Both the position numbers and the translations under genes were made by a program. The notes under the pieces were generated by a model that was not told where the DNA came from, made no database searches, and worked only from the letters and a program-made list of their open reading frames with translations. From positions 1 to 7,862 of the forward strand of contig JAEYQX010000212.1 in NCBI GenBank assembly GCA_023409795.1: a DNA stretch of 7,862 bases, read 5' to 3'. Positions 6,507-7,862 of the stretch are shown here, piece after piece (position 1 is the first letter of the stretch; every line of letters starts with the position of its first letter). This stretch comes from Pseudomonadota bacterium. GTDB taxonomy: Bacteria > Pseudomonadota > Alphaproteobacteria > Caulobacterales > Caulobacteraceae.

Positions 6507-6529
6507 GCGCGGGCCCCTCCCGGCCTAGA
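6502..6529. terminator. Bidirectional hairpin between convergent genes, containing both stop codons
   Basis: TCTAGGC (6502-6508) pairs with GCCTAGA (6523-6529). Inside, CGGG (6510-6513) pairs with CCCG (6519-6522) around a 5-base loop, leaving a single bulged G at 6509. This gives an 11-pair, GC-rich stem. The TAG of the small gene (6504-6506) and the TAG of the symporter (6525-6527 on the minus strand) both lie in the stem. Such a symmetric structure can end transcripts from both sides. There is no T tract on either side, so it may depend on Rho or mainly protect 3' ends. Confidence 0.55.
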
Positions 6530-7805
6530 TACCGGCGGCCAGGTCATCCGGCTCGGCCTCGCCGCCCTGGACCATGCGGGCCACGGCCATGTCCGCCGTG
6601 ACATTGCCAAGGGTGCGGAAGATGTCGGGGATGACCTCGACCGCCAGCAGCAGGGGCAGCATCTCCAGCGGCACGCCCATGGCGATGCAGATCGGGGCAA
6701 TGGAGGCAAAGAAGCTGACCTGGCCCGGCAGGCCCACCGTGCCGATGCTGATCAGCATGGCTGTCAGCATGGCTGCGCCAAGCTGACCCATCGACGGCTG
6801 CAGGCCGAACAGGTGGGCGCAATACAGCGCCACGCCCAGGTTGGCGACCGGGCTCGTGATCCGAAAGACCGCGACCGCCAGGGGCAGGACCAGCCCGGCC
6901 GTCGCCCGGCGCACGCCCAGGTCATCGACGGCGCGCTCGACCATGACCGGCAGGCTGGCCAGCGAGGACTGGGTCGAGAAGGCGACCACCTGGGCCGGGG
7001 CGGCCGCCCGGGCAAAGCGGCCAAGGCTGACGCGGCCCAGGATCATGACCAGCGGGTAGAAGACCAGGCCAATGCCGATGCAGGCCAGGGAAATGACGGT
7101 CACATAGTGCAGCAGCACGCCGGCCGCGCTGGCCCCGGCTGTCAGCCCGACCCCCAGGGCCAGGGCAAAGACCCCGATCGGCGCGGCCTTCAGCACCCAG
7201 CGCACGATGATGATCATGGCCTCGCCCACGGCCTCGAAGAAGGTGACCAGGGGGGCACGCAGCCGCTCGGTCATCTGCGAGGTGGCAAAGCCGAAGAAGA
7301 CGGCAAAGACCACAATGCCGAGGATGGCGTCCTCGACCGCCGCGCGGATCGGGTTGGACGGGGCAATGGTCTTGAGGAACTCGCCAAAGGGCGCGGCGAC
7401 CCCCAGGCCGTCGGGCGCGTCCGGCTGCCTGGCCAGCAGCCGCTCGGCCCCCTCGGGGTTGATCGGCCACAGGCTGAGCAGGCCATAGGAGACGGCCACG
7501 GCGTAGAGGGTCGCGCCCAGGATGAACAGGCCGAACAGGACCATGGCGCGCAGGGCCAGGCGGCCCGTCCTCGCCGCATCGGCGATCGAGGCAATCCCCG
7601 TCACCAGCAGAGAGAAGACCAGGGGGATGATGGTCATGCGCAGGGCATTGAGCCACAGCTGGCCAATGGCGCTGATGAAGTCGGCCGTGCCGCGCCCGCC
7701 GGGCAGGCCCCAGGCCTGGGCCGCCGCCCCTGCCCCCAGGCCGAGGATGAGCGCCAGAAGGACCTGGGCGCTGAGTGACGCCATGAAGGTGCGAGCCGAT
7801 GTCAT
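6525..7805 (-). CDS. DAACS-family dicarboxylate/amino acid:cation symporter
   Basis: A 426-residue inner-membrane transporter of the Glt/DctA family (PF00375), normal in length, with eight hydrophobic spans and two re-entrant hairpins. Early signatures are ALRMTIIPLVFSLLVTGIASI (about 55-75) and AILGIVVFAVFFGFA (160-174). Hairpin 1 carries TQSSLASLP (278-286), and hairpin 2 GTVGLPGQVSFFASIAP (355-371). The last span has D394, R397, T398, N401 and D405 in PDIFRTLGNVTAD, which match the substrate and sodium residues of GltPh. The usual NMDGT motif of span 7 is replaced by FRITS (314-318), so ion coupling may differ. The substrate is probably an acidic amino acid or dicarboxylate such as aspartate, glutamate or succinate; I cannot say which, so give no symbol. 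The ATG at 7803-7805 starts the frame; no clear ribosome site precedes it, and M8 (7784) is a possible alternative. It converges on the small gene at 6267-6506. Confidence 0.93.
   Translation of the reverse strand: MTSARTFMASLSAQVLLALILGLGAGAAAQAWGLPGGRGTADFISAIGQLWLNALRMTIIPLVFSLLVTGIASIADAARTGRLALRAMVLFGLFILGATLYAVAVSYGLLSLWPINPEGAERLLARQPDAPDGLGVAAPFGEFLKTIAPSNPIRAAVEDAILGIVVFAVFFGFATSQMTERLRAPLVTFFEAVGEAMIIIVRWVLKAAPIGVFALALGVGLTAGASAAGVLLHYVTVISLACIGIGLVFYPLVMILGRVSLGRFARAAAPAQVVAFSTQSSLASLPVMVERAVDDLGVRRATAGLVLPLAVAVFRITSPVANLGVALYCAHLFGLQPSMGQLGAAMLTAMLISIGTVGLPGQVSFFASIAPICIAMGVPLEMLPLLLAVEVIPDIFRTLGNVTADMAVARMVQGGEAEPDDLAAGI
6752..6775. repeat. 12-bp in-frame tandem repeat inside the symporter gene
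   Basis: TCAGCATGGCTG occurs twice in a row (6752-6763 and 6764-6775). On the coding strand it encodes the AMLTAMLI stretch (about residues 345-352). An ungapped match to the usual family sequence suggests the protein is not lengthened, so this is probably codon coincidence or an old event. Confidence 0.75.
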
Positions 7806-7810
7806 ACCGT

Positions 7811-7825
7811 CAGGCTAGCAGCCTG
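7811..7825. promoter_or_regulatory. Inverted repeat just upstream of the symporter start
   Basis: CAGGCT (7811-7816) and AGCCTG (7820-7825) are exact reverse complements with a 3-base centre, 5 bases upstream of the ATG on the minus strand. It could be an operator or a leader hairpin that hides the start region, and may explain the absence of a visible ribosome site. It is short enough to be chance. Confidence 0.35.
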
Positions 7826-7840
7826 TGCCGAAAGCAGAAA

Positions 7841-7862
7841 GGGGGGGGGGGCGCGCGGCCGC
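7841..7862. other. 11-G run followed by BssHII-like and NotI sites at the window end
   Basis: Eleven G residues (7841-7851) run into GCGCGC (7851-7856) and the NotI octamer GCGGCCGC (7855-7862), which ends exactly at the last base. A homopolymer plus a rare-cutter site flush with the end is typical of cloning or adapter sequence. It could also be real genomic sequence upstream of the symporter gene. Confidence 0.5.

Noticed and set aside
5351..7778. Long frames antisense to the peptidase C-terminus (5351-6199) and to the symporter (6813-7778)
   Set aside because: Both are composition-driven shadows of well-supported genes and contain no recognisable motif.
7805..7832. Sigma-54-like GGCAC and TGC elements upstream of the symporter
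   Set aside because: The spacing between the GG and GC dinucleotides is not the required 10 bases, and the site is too close to the start codon.

Overview
The window reads as an ordinary stretch of a high-GC alphaproteobacterial chromosome. GC-rich codon use throughout and the gene families present suggest Caulobacterales, perhaps Brevundimonas; this is an inference, since there is no rRNA or other strong marker. I see no tRNA, rRNA, CRISPR array, transposase, phage gene or toxin-antitoxin pair. No stretch longer than about 210 bases lacks a gene. The longest gap is the divergent nadA/ilvA intergenic region.

Layout: (1) 1-891, minus strand: nadA (quinolinate synthase, first step specific to de novo NAD synthesis from iminoaspartate), cut at its C-terminus by the window edge. 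(2) 892-1098: divergent control region with a perfect 8-bp inverted repeat just upstream of nadA that looks like a repressor operator. (3) 1099-2607, plus: ilvA, the biosynthetic, isoleucine-regulated type of threonine dehydratase, starting at GTG. (4) 2608-3009, minus: small protein of the 'host attachment' family, abutting ilvA stop to stop. (5) 3194-3436, plus: two-helix membrane protein of the DUF2798 type, followed by an in-frame 18-bp tandem duplication across its stop codon and a terminator-like hairpin. (6) 3560-6205, plus: large exported M14 zinc metallopeptidase with a C-terminal glutamine-amidotransferase-like domain that has no cysteine. (7) 6267-6506, plus: small acidic protein of unknown function. 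(8) 6525-7805, minus: DAACS-family dicarboxylate/amino acid:cation symporter with an altered cation-binding motif, converging on the small gene. A hairpin between them contains both stop codons.

The genes do not form one pathway. nadA and ilvA are biosynthetic housekeeping genes. The periplasmic peptidase and the inner-membrane symporter could both serve peptide or amino acid scavenging, but they are convergent, not one operon, so any link is speculative. I find no convincing new multi-gene system. The best leads are the nadA operator, the bidirectional hairpin at 6502-6529, and the symporter's replaced NMDGT motif. The last 22 bases (an 11-G run, GCGCGC, then a NotI site at the very end) look like library or adapter sequence.
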